Assembly (NCBI RefSeq): GCF_964656455.1
Contig: NC_135713.1
Location: forward strand, 190,024,187 to 190,088,186
DNA length: 64,000 nucleotides
Reading direction: 5' to 3'
Origin: Halichoerus grypus
Lineage: Eukaryota; Chordata; Mammalia; Carnivora; Phocidae
How positions within the stretch are numbered: position 1 is the stretch's first letter; every line of letters begins with the position of its first letter. Of the stretch, positions 54,051 through 64,000 are shown one piece after another. The translations under genes and the position numbers were made by a program. Below the pieces are notes generated by a model. That model worked only from the letters and a program-made list of their open reading frames with translations. It made no database searches and had not been told where the DNA came from.

Positions 54051-54571
54051 TGCGTAACTTATTTTAGTTCATCATAATTACTTTTCCCTTTTTAACGTCA
54101 AAATTGTTACAGTTTGGTCAGTGGCTTCCTTATCCTTCCACCACTACTGTCTGAAATCCTTGCTTCCTAGGCCCTTCTAAAGTTGCCTTGCCCCAGGATG
54201 TAGAATCGTCCTTGGGTAAGTCGGGGGGGGGGATGGGGGGCAGGGGTAGCACGAGCCCTGCTGTGGATGGGCTCCAGTCAGGGTCCGAACAGAAAAGCAC
54301 AGTCTTGTTAAAGATCATGAGCTCAGACCAATCGAATTTACTTTTTTTTTTCCAATATAAAAATCTTTTAACTTACCTTCTCTACAATATTTCTGCTTCC
54401 AGTTTTTTATTCCTTCATCAATAATGCCATCACATTTCCTTCTGTTCTGTATTCCTCCGACACCTTGCCAGCCACCATCATGCCATCCCTTTGTTGTCTG
54501 TTGGGTTGGTCTCCTTGCTGCTCTTGACCAACCTGTCCTCCCTCCACAAACATCAGGAAACTCAAACCCCC

Positions 54572-54572
<1 letters not shown>
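54051..54572. other. Intergenic, nothing recognised
   Basis: Contains G-rich homopolymers near 54223. No gene supported. Confidence 0.35.

Positions 54573-54613
<41 letters not shown>
54573..54613. repeat. (AC)n microsatellite
   Basis: About 20 AC units; source of THTHTH/VCVCVC ORFs. Confidence 0.97.
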
Positions 54614-54615
<2 letters not shown>

Positions 54616-55141
54616 CCAGAGCCAGCGTCCTTATGCACATTGTTCCCAGAGGCCTCCTGAGAGCCAGACACCTTTTAAGACAATGACTCCTTCTGGACTA
54701 AAATCCTAACTGAGGGAGTTTCAGGGAATGTTTGGTTTTTGTTGTTACTGTTTTGCTAAGTTGTCCTTTGGGAAGTGACATTTATTCTTGCAGGATATTT
54801 TAATTTTTTAAAATTATAGTTCTTGCTGTTTCTCATTTGAAGAGCGTCCCACAAAGGAATAATAAAGAAGACCATTTCCTTTCAGAAGTGCTGGGAACCA
54901 CTGAAAAGCATAAAGATGAAAATGAAAAGCACTCCAATCTCATCACCCAGAAATAACTCCTGCTAACATTTTGAAATAAGACGTGTTGACTATAACAAAA
55001 AGGAATCAACATGAACCTGAAAGAGCTGCTGAGCCTCAGGCAAATATTTCGTCTGAGATTTCTTAGGGTTGCTCTAAAAGGTTAAAAAAATCTGAGAAAT
55101 ATGAAGAGCTGGTGGGCCACTATGCTTAAGAGTTGTAATGA

Positions 55142-55342
55142 GGGGGCGCCTCGGTGGCTCAGTCGTTAAGCGTCTGCCTTCGGCTCAGGTCATGATCCCA
55201 GGCTCCTGGGATCCAGCTCCCTGCATCGGGCTCCCTGCTCCGCGGGAAGCCTACTTCTCCCTCTCCCACTCCCCCTGCTTGTGTTCCCTCTCTCGCTGTG
55301 TCTCTCTCTGTCAAATAAATAAAATCTTTAAAAAAAAAAAAA
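55142..55342 (+). mobile_element. CAN SINE, first of two at one target
   Basis: Full-length 'cagtcgttaagcg' copy. Preceded and followed by 'aagagttgtaatga'. Confidence 0.95.
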
Positions 55343-55356
55343 AAGAGTTGTAATGA

Positions 55357-55578
55357 AGAGCGTCTGGGTGGCTCAGTTGGTTAAGCATCTGCCTTTGGCT
55401 CAGGTCATGATCCCAGGGTCCTGGGATGGAGCCCCCAGTCGGCCCTCAGTCGGGCTCCCTGCTGGGCAGGGAGTCTGCTTCTCCTTGCCCTGCCCCTCTC
55501 CCCTGCTCATGTACTGTCTCTCTTGCTCTCTCTCAAATAAATAAATAAAATATTAAAATATTAAAATAAAATTTAAAA
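55357..55578 (+). mobile_element. CAN SINE, second of two at one target
   Basis: Different subtype ('aagcatctgcctttggctca'). Followed by a third copy of 'aagagttgtaatga' at 55579-55592. Confidence 0.94.
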
Positions 55579-55637
55579 AAGAGTTGTAATGAAAAGTTAT
55601 CAATGATGGTATAATCCTGATTTAAAAGTATGTATTT

Positions 55638-55983
55638 ATGTGGGTGCCTGGCTGGCTCAGTGGGTGGAGCATGGGACTCTTGATCTCAGGGTAGTGAGTT
55701 CTAGGCCCACCTTGGGTATAGAGATTATTTTATTTTATTTTATTTTATTTTATTTATTTATTTATTTTTAAAGATTTTATTTATTTTTTTGACAGAGAGA
55801 GACACAGCGAGAGCAGGAACACAAGCAGGGGGAGTGGGAGAGGGAGAAGCAGGCTTCCCGCAGAGCAGGGAGCCCGATGTGGGACTCGATCCCAGGACCC
55901 TGGGATCATGACCTGAGCCGAAGGCAGACGCTTAACGACTGAGCCACCCAGGCGCCCTAGAGATTATTTTAAAAATAAAATCT
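55638..55983 (+). mobile_element. Short old CAN SINE split by a reverse SINE
   Basis: The stretch 'gtgcctggctggctcagtgg' to 'gagattattttattttattt', then after the insert 'tagagattattttaaaaata'. The repeated 'agagattatttta' is the duplication of the inserted element. Confidence 0.85.
55745..55956 (-). mobile_element. CAN SINE inserted in an older SINE tail
   Basis: Reverse young-type copy ('gagagacacagcgagagc'), ending 'gagccacccaggcgccc'. Confidence 0.94.
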
Positions 55984-56178
55984 TGGAGCGCCTGGGTGGC
56001 TCAGTCGTTAAGCGTCTGCCTTCGGCTCAGGTCATGATCTCAGGGTCCGGGATCGAGCCCCGCGTCGTGCTCCCTGCTCGGCGGGAAGCTTGCTTCTCCC
56101 TCTCCCACTCCCCCTGCTTGTGTTCCCTCTCTCGCTGTGTCTCTCTCTGTCAAATAAATACATAAAATCTTTTTAAAG
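55984..56178 (+). mobile_element. CAN SINE, young-looking
   Basis: Starts in the A-rich tail of the older short SINE: 'gagcgcctgggtggctcagt' to '(AAATA)n'. Confidence 0.94.
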
Positions 56179-56185
56179 AAAAGGT

Positions 56186-56563
56186 TGGGTTTTTTTTTTT
56201 TAAGATTTTATTTACTGAGATGCCTGGGTGGCTCAGGCGGTTAAGCATCTGCCTTTGGCTGAAGTCATGATCCCAGGATCCTGGGATTTAGTCCCACTTT
56301 GGGCTTCTTGCTCAGCAAGGAGCCTGCTTCTCCCTCTGCCTCTGCCCCCCCCCCACCCCGCTTGTGCTCACTCGCGCGCTCTCTCTCTCTGACAAATCAA
56401 TAAATAAAATCTTAAAATTTTTATTTATTTATTTAGAGTGGGGGGAGGGGCAGAGGCAGAGGGAGAGAATCCTAAGCAGACTCAGCGTGGAGCCCAACCC
56501 GGGGCTCGATGCCAGGACCCTTCAAGAGCTGAAGGCTTAACCGACTGAACCACCCAGGCATCC
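56186..56563 (-). mobile_element. CAN SINE split by a forward SINE
   Basis: The stretch 'tttaagattttatttactga' before the insert; after it 'atttatttatttagagtggg' to 'aaccacccaggcatcccc'. Confidence 0.88.
56218..56420 (+). mobile_element. CAN SINE inside a reverse SINE
   Basis: Forward copy 'gatgcctgggtggctcaggc' to 'caataaataaaatctt', located in the T-rich end of the reverse element. Confidence 0.92.
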
Positions 56564-56739
56564 CCATGACCACCCTATTTAAAACGCCAACCCACCCTAC
56601 TACCCTCCTCTCTCTCGCCACCCTCTGTGTTCCCAATCTCCTTCCCTTCCCTTTTATCTTTTCTTTTGCTTTCCCGTGTTGATCAGATTTATGGTTTGCT
56701 GTGTGTCTGCATCGCTAAAATATAAGCTATACTAGGGCA

Positions 56740-56830
56740 AGATTTGTCCTGTTCACTGACATATTCCAAGCACTTAGAATTGTGCCTGGCATATGGTAGG
56801 CGCTCGGTAAAGATTTGTTGAAATTGGTTA
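56740..56830 (+). mobile_element. L2/MIR-type 3' end
   Basis: The stretch 'gtgcctggcatatggtaggc' then 'gctcggtaaagatttgttga'. Confidence 0.6.
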
Positions 56831-56929
56831 GTGCTCACACCATAGCAATTAGTAAATAATTTGAATACATCAGCTAAAAATACCTTATAAAAGTATCCTT
56901 TAAAAAGCAGCCAAAGGATAAAAGAAACA

Positions 56930-57075
56930 AAGACGAAAGAAAGAAAGAAGAAAGAAAGAGAGAAAGAAAGAAAAAGAAAGAAAGAAAGAAGAAAAAGAAA
57001 GAAAGAAGAAAGAAAGAAAGAAAGAAAGGAAGAAAAAGAAAGAAAGAAGAAGAAAGAAAGAAAGAAAGAAAGAAA

Positions 57076-57116
<41 letters not shown>

Positions 57117-57132
57117 AGAAAGAAAGAAAAGA
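56930..57132. repeat. (GAAA)n tetranucleotide tract, about 200 bp
   Basis: Long GAAA/AAAG array with GAAG and AGA interruptions. It generates the FFLSFFLS ORFs on the reverse strand. Confidence 0.97.
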
Positions 57133-57198
57133 AGCAAAGCACATCATGGGAAAATAACTGACGTTAGCAACCACTATAAATCCAAAATGATTCGGGTG

Positions 57199-57402
57199 TG
57201 GGGCGCCTGGGTGGCTCAGTCATTAAGCGTCTGACTTCGCCTCAGCTCATGATCTCAGAGTCCTGGGATCAGCCCCGCATCAGGCTCCCTGCTCAGCGGG
57301 AAGCCTGCTTCTCCCTCTCCCACTCCCCCTGCATGTGTTCCCTCTCTCGCTGTGTCTCTCTCTGTCAAATAAATAAATAAAATCTTAAAAAAAAAAAAAA
57401 AG
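57199..57402 (+). mobile_element. CAN SINE, first of a three-copy cassette
   Basis: 'cagtcattaagcg' head, A tail running into the next element. Confidence 0.94.
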
Positions 57403-57404
57403 AA

Positions 57405-57603
57405 GGGCACCTGGGTGGCTCAGTCGTTAAGCGTCTGCCTTCGGCTCAGGTCATGATCCCAGGGTCCTGGGATCGAGCCCCACATCGGGCTCCCTGCTCC
57501 ATGGGAAGCCTGCTTCCCCCTCTCCCGCTCCCCCTGCTTGTGTTCCCTCTCTGGCTGTCTCTCTCTCTGTCAAATAAATAAAAATAAAATCTTTAAAAAA
57601 AAA
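57405..57603 (+). mobile_element. CAN SINE, second of a three-copy cassette
   Basis: 'cagtcgttaagcg' head, starts within the A tail of the first copy. Confidence 0.94.
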
Positions 57604-57605
57604 GA

Positions 57606-57840
57606 TTGGGGTGTCTGGGTGGCCCAGATGGACTCTTGGTTTTGGCTCAGGACATGATCTCAGGGTCGTGAGATCGAGCTGCACCTTGGGCTCCCCGCTG
57701 AGTGTGGAGCTGGCTTGAGATTTTCTCTCTCCCTCACTCTCTCTCTCTCACACAAGGAGGGAAGGAAGGAAGGGAGAAGTGGGGGGAGAAAGAAAAGAAA
57801 AGAAGAAAAGAAGAGAAAAGGAAAAGAAAACAAAAGAAAA
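57606..57840 (+). mobile_element. CAN SINE, third of a three-copy cassette, purine-rich tail
   Basis: Older copy with a shortened head ('ggcccagatggactcttgg'). The tail has expanded to GGAA/GAAAA units. The target word 'atccaaaatg' lies before copy 1 (57180-57189) and after copy 3 (57842-57851). Confidence 0.9.
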
Positions 57841-58606
57841 GATCCAAAATGGTTGTATGCAGAATTAGAATATCCACCATCCCACTGCCCCGCTGCCCAC
57901 GCCCTCAATTACCCGACTAACGGAGGCATGGCCCTGCTGGTGTAGAAAATGCTGCTCCTTCTGCTTTGTGGGTTCTCAAGTTCATTTCCGAGTTAAAACT
58001 TGCTTTATTTCAGATTGTAACTTTTCTTGAACATTTGGAAGTTTCTAATCAGCTCTCGGAGGATTTCACTGTTCCCCGTTTTAGGATGCAGGTGTCACTC
58101 AAAGTGTCTTTACCTGAAGTTCTCAGTCAGTTTCAGTTTCTTACAATGTTATGTTTTCCTCTTTCTTGAATTCTTCTCTTGTTTTGCTGGGGTTTTTCCA
58201 ACACGTCAAATCAAATCAAATGTTGTTTGTTTGTTCCAGAAAGGGAGAGGAGGCAGTAAGCTTGCTGAGTCCTTCAGCCAGTGTCTCTCTTTTGTTCATG
58301 TCTAGAATGTTGTCAAGTTTACATTCCAGGTGACTGTTGATACCCAGAGGCCAGTCTTGGCTGTCACCACTTCCTCTGCGTGTTGCTCAAGCTCCCTGTG
58401 CATCCCCATCTCCCTCGAACCTCTCAGTGTCTGTGAAATTGCATAAAAACAGTGGAAGCCAGCTTTCTGACATAGACGTTCTCTATGCCTGGAGGAAGTA
58501 GTGAACAAATTCAAGGTGTGTCCATCCGGTTGTATTATGAACTCATCAGCGTGTCTTGCCATGAAAGCCTACTGTGAAGAATTTTGTAAAAACAAATCAC
58601 CCACTG
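57841..58606. other. Intergenic, nothing recognised
   Basis: No gene supported; possibly an old L1 remnant. Confidence 0.3.
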
Positions 58607-58756
58607 GGGCACCTGAGTGGTTCGGTTGTTTAAGCACCAGACCTCGGCTCAGGTTATGATCTCGGGGTCTGCTTCTCCCTCTCCCTCCGTCCCTTCTCCC
58701 ACTTGTGTTCTCTCTCTCTCTCTCAAATAGATAAAATCTTTAAAAAAAAAAAAAAA
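58607..58756 (+). mobile_element. CAN SINE with internal deletion
   Basis: The segment between 'gatctcggggtc' and 'tgcttctccc' is missing about 45 bp. Duplication 'aaatcacccactg' flanks it. Confidence 0.93.
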
Positions 58757-60149
58757 TCACCCACTGATTTATCCCTGAGAACATTTAGCTTCTTATAAAG
58801 CAAACTTGCCTGGAGCAAAAGATAAATGAAATAGCCAGAAATGTGGACCGTCCACTTTTCCCATCAACAATCAAGAGGTAAAGGCTGGAGGAAGTCAAGG
58901 AGAGGGGGAAAAAGTGATGCAGAATTTCAGGAAAATGGAGAAAAATTGAGAGACAACCTGGAGAAGACATTCAAGCCTCAGCTTAAGAAGAAATGAAAAA
59001 AAGAAAAAAAGCCGTCTGTTGTCTTGTAGCCATTGATAGAGTCAGTACAAAGAAATTCAGTGGGAGCCTTGGAAAATGGGAATAATGAATACTGTTTTCT
59101 GAATTAAGTTAGGACCCAGCACTATTCAAAATCTCTGGTCTTGGTGGACGTAAATGCATAAAATATCGAGCATTTATTTAATCAGAGAAGGCTTAAAACT
59201 CAAAAACACAAACGACAAATCCCTTCCAGAAGGCCACACCCCGTCTCTTGATTCCCTGCTTGCATTTTGGGAAACAGCTGATGACCCCACAATCCACGGA
59301 CAAGGTCTTCGGAGCAACAAGGGAACGAGATGATTAGAAGCCTTCTTTCAGGCTAGCTGAACTAGCAGGGGCTCTTTTAGTCCTCTTTTTTTTCTTTCCC
59401 TGGCAGAGCCCTGGGCAACCACAGGCCCGCAGCACCCTCTGCTGTTGAACTGCAAAGGACAGTGCCTGGGTGTTGGGACCAAGACGGCTAATGGATTCTG
59501 GTCTTGGGCAAGAGGCAAATTACAAGAGCAGAAGAAACTCGAAATTAGTTTCCATGCGAAACCTCAGGATGAGTTCATCTTGCTGGTAACAGACAGCAAA
59601 GACAAAGCAGAATAAAACCGGGCAGCTAAACTTTTCCAGCAAGGCAGCTTCTCAGCCTTTTCCAAGCTGAGTGGAAAACCCCAATTCACCCACACCAAGG
59701 CTCCAAAACAGGAAAAATACGCTTTTTCTAGTGTCATTTCTGAAGCACATGTAATACTGTCTCCATAGAGATTGAGCCCAGAGTAATAGGGAGAGGGAGA
59801 GGAGTGGGCTTAGAAGTAAATGTAGGGATTTAGGAGCTTATCTTCTGGAACCCACAAAGAATAAACTCCTAGCTTTTCAGTTCCAGCATTATAATGTACG
59901 TGCGTGCCCTAACAGACGTAAAATTAGAGGCTACATGACAATGTTATAATGGAAGGTTTTCACTTCTATTTGTAGATTGCTTAATTGATCCTTTTTCCTC
60001 CCAAAGGCACCAGACAGCCTTGAGATCCTTAAATGCTCCCATCTCAAAATCACTTATTTAACCATGAAAGAGATACTAGTTTATAAACAAAGATATTCAT
60101 CATATATATACATTTGTGTGACCTTTTAAGGTATGTGAGTAGACAGAGA
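58757..60149. other. Intergenic, nothing recognised
   Basis: About 1.4 kb with no SINE, exon or RNA gene I can support. Confidence 0.4.
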
Positions 60150-60395
60150 GAGGCCACACAGCACGGTGGTCAGGCAGATGGGCCCAGGAGCCAGGCTGCT
60201 GGTTCAAAAATGTGCCCTGCCATTTACTAGCTGAGTGACCTCAAGCAAGCTCCTTACCTCTCTGTGCCTCAGTATCCTCATCTGTAAAATGGGGATGACA
60301 ATAGGATCTATCTCATGGAGTTGTTATGAGAATTGAGTGCGTCGATATTTATAAAGTCCTTCGAACAATGCTGGCAGAACTAGGTTAAGTGTTGA
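60150..60395 (+). mobile_element. MIR element, near full length
   Basis: The stretch 'atttactagctgagtgacct', 'ctctgtgcctcagtatcctc', 'atctgtaaaatggggatgac' and 'gagttgttatgagaattgag'. The best-preserved MIR in the window. Confidence 0.88.
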
Positions 60396-60474
60396 TTTAA
60401 TACCAATCGATGATTAAACAGTGCCAAACAATAATAAAATAAAAAGTGCGTGGTGGCACTGAAATCTGCTTTTC

Positions 60475-60666
60475 TTTTTTTTCAAGATTTTATTTATTTA
60501 TTTGTCAGAGAGAGAGAGAGAGCACAAGCAGGGGGAGCGGCAGGCAGAGGGAGAAGCAGGCTCCCTGCCGATCAAGGAGCCCGACATGGGGCTCAATACC
60601 AGGACCCTGGGATCATGACCTGAGCCGAAGGCGCACGCCCAACTGACTCAGCCACCCAGGTGTCCC
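60475..60666 (-). mobile_element. CAN SINE
   Basis: Reverse copy. Duplication 'tgaaatctgcttttc'/'tgacatctgcttttc' flanks it. Confidence 0.94.
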
Positions 60667-60776
60667 TGACATCTGCTTTTCAATACCTGGAATTGCAATC
60701 AGCAGAGGTTTTTATCAAGTACGCCTTCCCTGCTTTCATGAGGTCTTCAACTGTGGTGTCTTTGTCGCCCTCTTTT

Positions 60777-60966
60777 TGTTTTTTTAAGAGAGAGAGCGTG
60801 CATGTGGGAGGGGAAGAGCAGAGGGAGAGAAAATCGAGAGAGAATCTTAAGCAGGCCCCACACTCAGCATGGAGCTGTCTCGGGGCTTGATCTTGCAACC
60901 CTGAGATCATGACCCCAGCTGACATCAAGAGTCAGACACTGACCCGACTGAGCCACCCAGGCGCCC
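60777..60966 (-). mobile_element. CAN SINE, older subtype
   Basis: Reverse copy with 'gacatcaagagtcagacac'. Duplication 'tctttgtcgccctcttt'/'tctttgtcaccctcttt' flanks it. Confidence 0.94.
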
Positions 60967-61324
60967 CCTCTTTGTCACCCTCTTTCTCCTTACGTGTAAT
61001 TCAGGCTTTCCCTTCTGCTAATGGGGAGAAATATGGCCTCTTAGGGTCAGAAAAAAATAGCCCAGCCGTGGTGGGAGAGGCTCATTTGGGTGAAGAGCAA
61101 AATGAGCTTCATGTCTGTCTTATTTTTTGCCTCCTTGTAACAGCCAAAGAAAAGGTACTCAAAATACATATGGCTCATAGAAGAATCCAGGAGCGCCTTT
61201 GGACCCTGGTCCCCGTCTGGGGCTCAGGGACAATTCACAGCTCTAGAATTTCCATAAAGGGCTCAGAAGCAGCCATCTGCCTGGAAGGGAAACCAGCAGA
61301 GTTGTCAAAACACACTGGTTTTGT

Positions 61325-61880
61325 TTGCCTAGTCAGCACACTGCTTTATTTGAGATGGCCCGGATGCTGGGGATCGTGAAGGGCCTCCCCCATCACTGCC
61401 ACGACTACCCCCCCACCCCGCCCCGCTCTCCTCCCCTGCATTATCCTCTTTTACTTCACCCTGTTCTTTTCCTCTGTGACTTGACGGAGTGTATAATTTC
61501 ACATTTATTTGCTCGTCTCTTTCCTGTCTTTCTCCTCCGTGGCCGTCCATGCCGTCAGCATGGGGACCACAGCCGTGTCATTTACCGGAGTGGCCCGCTT
61601 CTCAGAACAGTGGCCAGCACACATTACCTCCTCGACAACTGGCTACAGACTAAATGGACAAACGAACTCTGTGGTTGCTTCTTATATGCACAAGTCAACA
61701 ACAACCCAAAGCAGTTCAATGAGATGAAAGGAAGAGGGAGGGACTTTGCCCAGAAGAAAATGTCGATTCCTCCCTTATTTCTGAAAAACTTGGCTTTGAG
61801 GTTGGTGTTGGAGGATGGACAGGGCTATTTCCCAGCACGCCTTGACAGCAGGGTACTTCTGCAGGGAGTTGATGAGAGGA

Positions 61881-61911
<31 letters not shown>

Positions 61912-62110
61912 AGGCTGTCCCTGTGGGAGCCTCTTTGCTCTGGACACCAGCTCTCCTTCCTTCAAGTTGAGAGCCTGGCCCCCTGCCGGCTGTCGTCTGC
62001 ACAGAAGGTGCAGACCTTTCTGGAAAAAGAAAGAAATTTCTCCATCACTCTTTCTGGAATATCCTCGGTTGCCCTCCGTTGAGGACACTTTAGTCACCGT
62101 TTGGATCTAA
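61325..62110 (+). other. Long open frame (261 codons), probably not a gene
   Basis: The longest open frame outside the two genes. Its translation has no domain, signal peptide or repeat I recognise. It includes an Arg/Glu-rich stretch from a short GA tract (about 61880-61912) and overlaps an L2-like fragment. No splice or promoter signal supports it. Confidence 0.25.
61440..61580 (+). mobile_element. L2-like 3' fragment
   Basis: The stretch 'tcttttcctctgtgacttga' to 'gctcgtctctttcctgtctt' has the L2 3' layout; diverged. Confidence 0.4.
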
Positions 62111-63030
62111 TTCAGGAAAGGAATGGGAGACACAGAAGCTTTCTGCAAGAGGGTTTTTCATTAGGGTATGTTGGGCCATCTGTTTTCCCAGTGAGGCCCA
62201 GGAGTTTGAGTTCTTATTAAGGACAAGACCTGGCATTCCAGCATAGCTTGGCTGACTCCCTGGCTTCCACTCAGGACTAGAGTATGGGGTGGGGCTTCAG
62301 GACATGTGGGCACGGTGCCTTCCTGAATTCAGTCTGCCTCCATCTCTCATCTGACGTCTCTTGTTTTCCATTCTAACATCTGATCCAGCACCTACATATG
62401 CACATACACTCCCACGGGAGACCCTCACCTGGGCACTAGCCCCGGCATCTGCATCTCCAGCCATTCACGGGCACCTAAGTCATAAGACTTAAGGAGAAGG
62501 AGCCCCTTCTCACTATTTCTATGCTGTAAAAGTGGGTTACAGCAATGTTCCTGGATATATGATCTGTGTGTGTGTGTGTGTGTGTACGTAAAACTATCAC
62601 ATTTTGTGCTAATACCTTCATTCTGCTTGTGCTCATTTAACGTTACTCTAATAAAGGATTAAACTCATTCTGCTTTGTTTTCTGAACCTCCCAAGAGACA
62701 ACTAACCCTGTATTTTCCTAATTTATTCCAGAAATTTCCTTCTTTCTGAGGATGCCATGTTCACATCCCTATTTTCAAGTCAAGAAACTAAAACTCAGGG
62801 AGAGTCTCAGCAGGGAGACTGGACACCCTGGTTTTCCTGAGATCATCCTGGTTTGTGACTGTGGTTCTGGAGCACCCCTTTCGCCCTTAGAGGTGTCTGA
62901 GTTCGGGTCATAAATGAAATGGTTACTCTAGGTCTTTGTGAGCAGAACTGACCTGAGTGATGGCAAGCAAGGGTAGCCTCCAGTCCACTGCTTTTTCATT
63001 ACACCCCGATGAAGCAGAAACAGAGGACAA
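62111..63030. other. Intergenic, nothing recognised
   Basis: Only a short (TG)n tract at about 62566-62585 is notable. Confidence 0.4.
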
Positions 63031-63031
63031 G

Positions 63032-63035
63032 GAGA

Positions 63036-63075
<40 letters not shown>
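63032..63075. repeat. (TC)n(AC)n compound microsatellite
   Basis: About ten TC units followed by about twelve AC units. Confidence 0.93.
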
Positions 63076-63462
63076 GAAAATGAATTCAAATGGGTCTCTG
63101 TTGAAGGGAATCCTGCCTGAGCCCTTCTGTAAATAAGGAATCTTCTGTGAGGTAAATATTACATCCCTATCTCCCACCAATGAATCTATTTTGTGCTGTG
63201 TGACTTTTTATTTTTATTTTTGCTGCGTGACTTTTATAGTATGGTTTTATCTCAAAACATGGCACTCATTTAACTGAGAAAAGCAAGTTGCAGAAAAGTG
63301 TGCTGCCATTTGTTTCAAAAGAGGGAAGATTTATGCACATCCGTGAAAAAAATCCTACCAAAGGATACACCACAGATCGATAACGGTGGTTGTCTCTGGG
63401 AAATTGGGTGAGTCAGGGGCAGGGTTGGAGGAGGACTTTAAAAATACATTTAAAAAATTTCT

Positions 63463-63583
63463 TGGGGCACCTGGCCTGCTCAGTTGGTGGACCCATGCAG
63501 CTCTTGATCTCGGGGTTATGAGTTCAAGCCCCACAATGGGTATAGAGATTACTTAAAAGTAAAATCTTAAAAAAAAAAAAAAA
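63463..63583 (+). mobile_element. Short old CAN SINE variant
   Basis: The stretch 'gcacctggcctgctcagttg', 'tatagagattacttaaaagt', then poly-A. Confidence 0.87.
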
Positions 63584-64000
63584 CCTCTCGACGACACCTT
63601 CCACATCCCTAGGCAGCCTACTGATGCAGCATCAATGCCTAAATTTGGCCTCAGAAACTCAAATTCCCTGTCTTTCTGCCCCACCTCCGCCCCCATGCTG
63701 CTGGGCTCTAATCCGCCTCCTGGCTCCCGCTGAAGTCCTCAGACAGGACTCCTGTCCCTTACAAGTAAGCTGCCTTGTGGCTTTCGATCTTACCAGAGAG
63801 CCATCTCAGCTGCATTCTCTTTGGGAGAAGACAGAGTGGACCCTGTCGGCTCTCCTCAGGGCGTCTTGACCCGAGGGAACATGATTCCCCACCAGAGCTG
63901 TATTGACCCAGGGGCCCAGTGCACTTACAATCAATACGCAATTTGCAGGTAAAGAGGAACAGAACATTTAGGCAATCAAAAATTAAGTGTTCTTAGGTCA
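63584..64000. other. Intergenic, nothing recognised
   Basis: No exon is visible to the window edge. By human synteny the next gene (AARSD1/PTGES3L, opposite strand) would lie further right. Confidence 0.4.

Noticed and set aside
56689..57174. 161-aa FFLSFFLS-rich reverse ORF resembling a membrane protein
   Set aside because: It is the translation of a GAAA microsatellite.

Overview
This is a vertebrate nuclear locus, almost certainly from a caniform carnivore. It has large GT-AG introns and ancient mammalian repeats (MIR, L2, L1, MER5-type and Tigger-type elements). It also carries about 55 carnivore tRNA-derived CAN SINEs, with a head reading 'gcgcctgggtggctcag', then a CT-rich stretch, then an (AAATA)n/poly-A tail. 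The commonest young SINE variant suggests an arctoid (bear, seal or mustelid group), but that is a weak inference from recalled sequence only.

Two genes can be supported, both on the + strand. (1) Positions 5504-12822 hold the four exons of a copper amine oxidase of the AOC2/AOC3/AOC4 family. The N-terminus resembles secreted bovine serum amine oxidase, so I call it AOC4. Exon 1 is a clean 1.59 kb reading frame that holds the TPQ tyrosine, the catalytic base and two copper histidines. The rest is broken in three independent ways: a C-tract frameshift in exon 2, loss of the exon 3 acceptor AG, and a 4-nt deletion in exon 4. I read it as an AOC4 pseudogene; human AOC4P is also one. (2) Positions 28225-36321 hold a complete five-exon G6PC1 (glucose-6-phosphatase catalytic subunit, 357 aa). 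All catalytic residues, a KKSL ER-retrieval tail, a TATA box and the HNF1/insulin-response/CRE promoter cluster are present. The order AOC4 then G6PC1 matches the human 17q21 order AOC2-AOC3-AOC4P-G6PC1.

Layout: 1-5.5 kb is intergenic with L2, an LTR-like segment and SINEs. 5.5-12.8 kb is the AOC4 pseudogene. 12.8-28 kb is an intergenic spacer with L1, MIR, L2, MER5-like elements and SINEs, ending in the G6PC1 promoter. 28.1-36.3 kb is G6PC1. 36.3-64 kb is gene-poor downstream sequence (about 27 kb), very dense in SINEs, with the 55.1-57.8 kb stretch the most crowded.

I found no convincing undescribed gene system. The most unusual structures concern SINE insertion: a CAN SINE flanked by a direct repeat of about 41 bp, two SINEs using the same target so that it appears three times, multi-SINE cassettes, and nested opposite-strand SINEs. 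Most short ORFs outside the two genes are shadows of SINEs, L2 or microsatellites. Repeat boundaries are approximate, and family names rest on recognising consensus sequence by eye.
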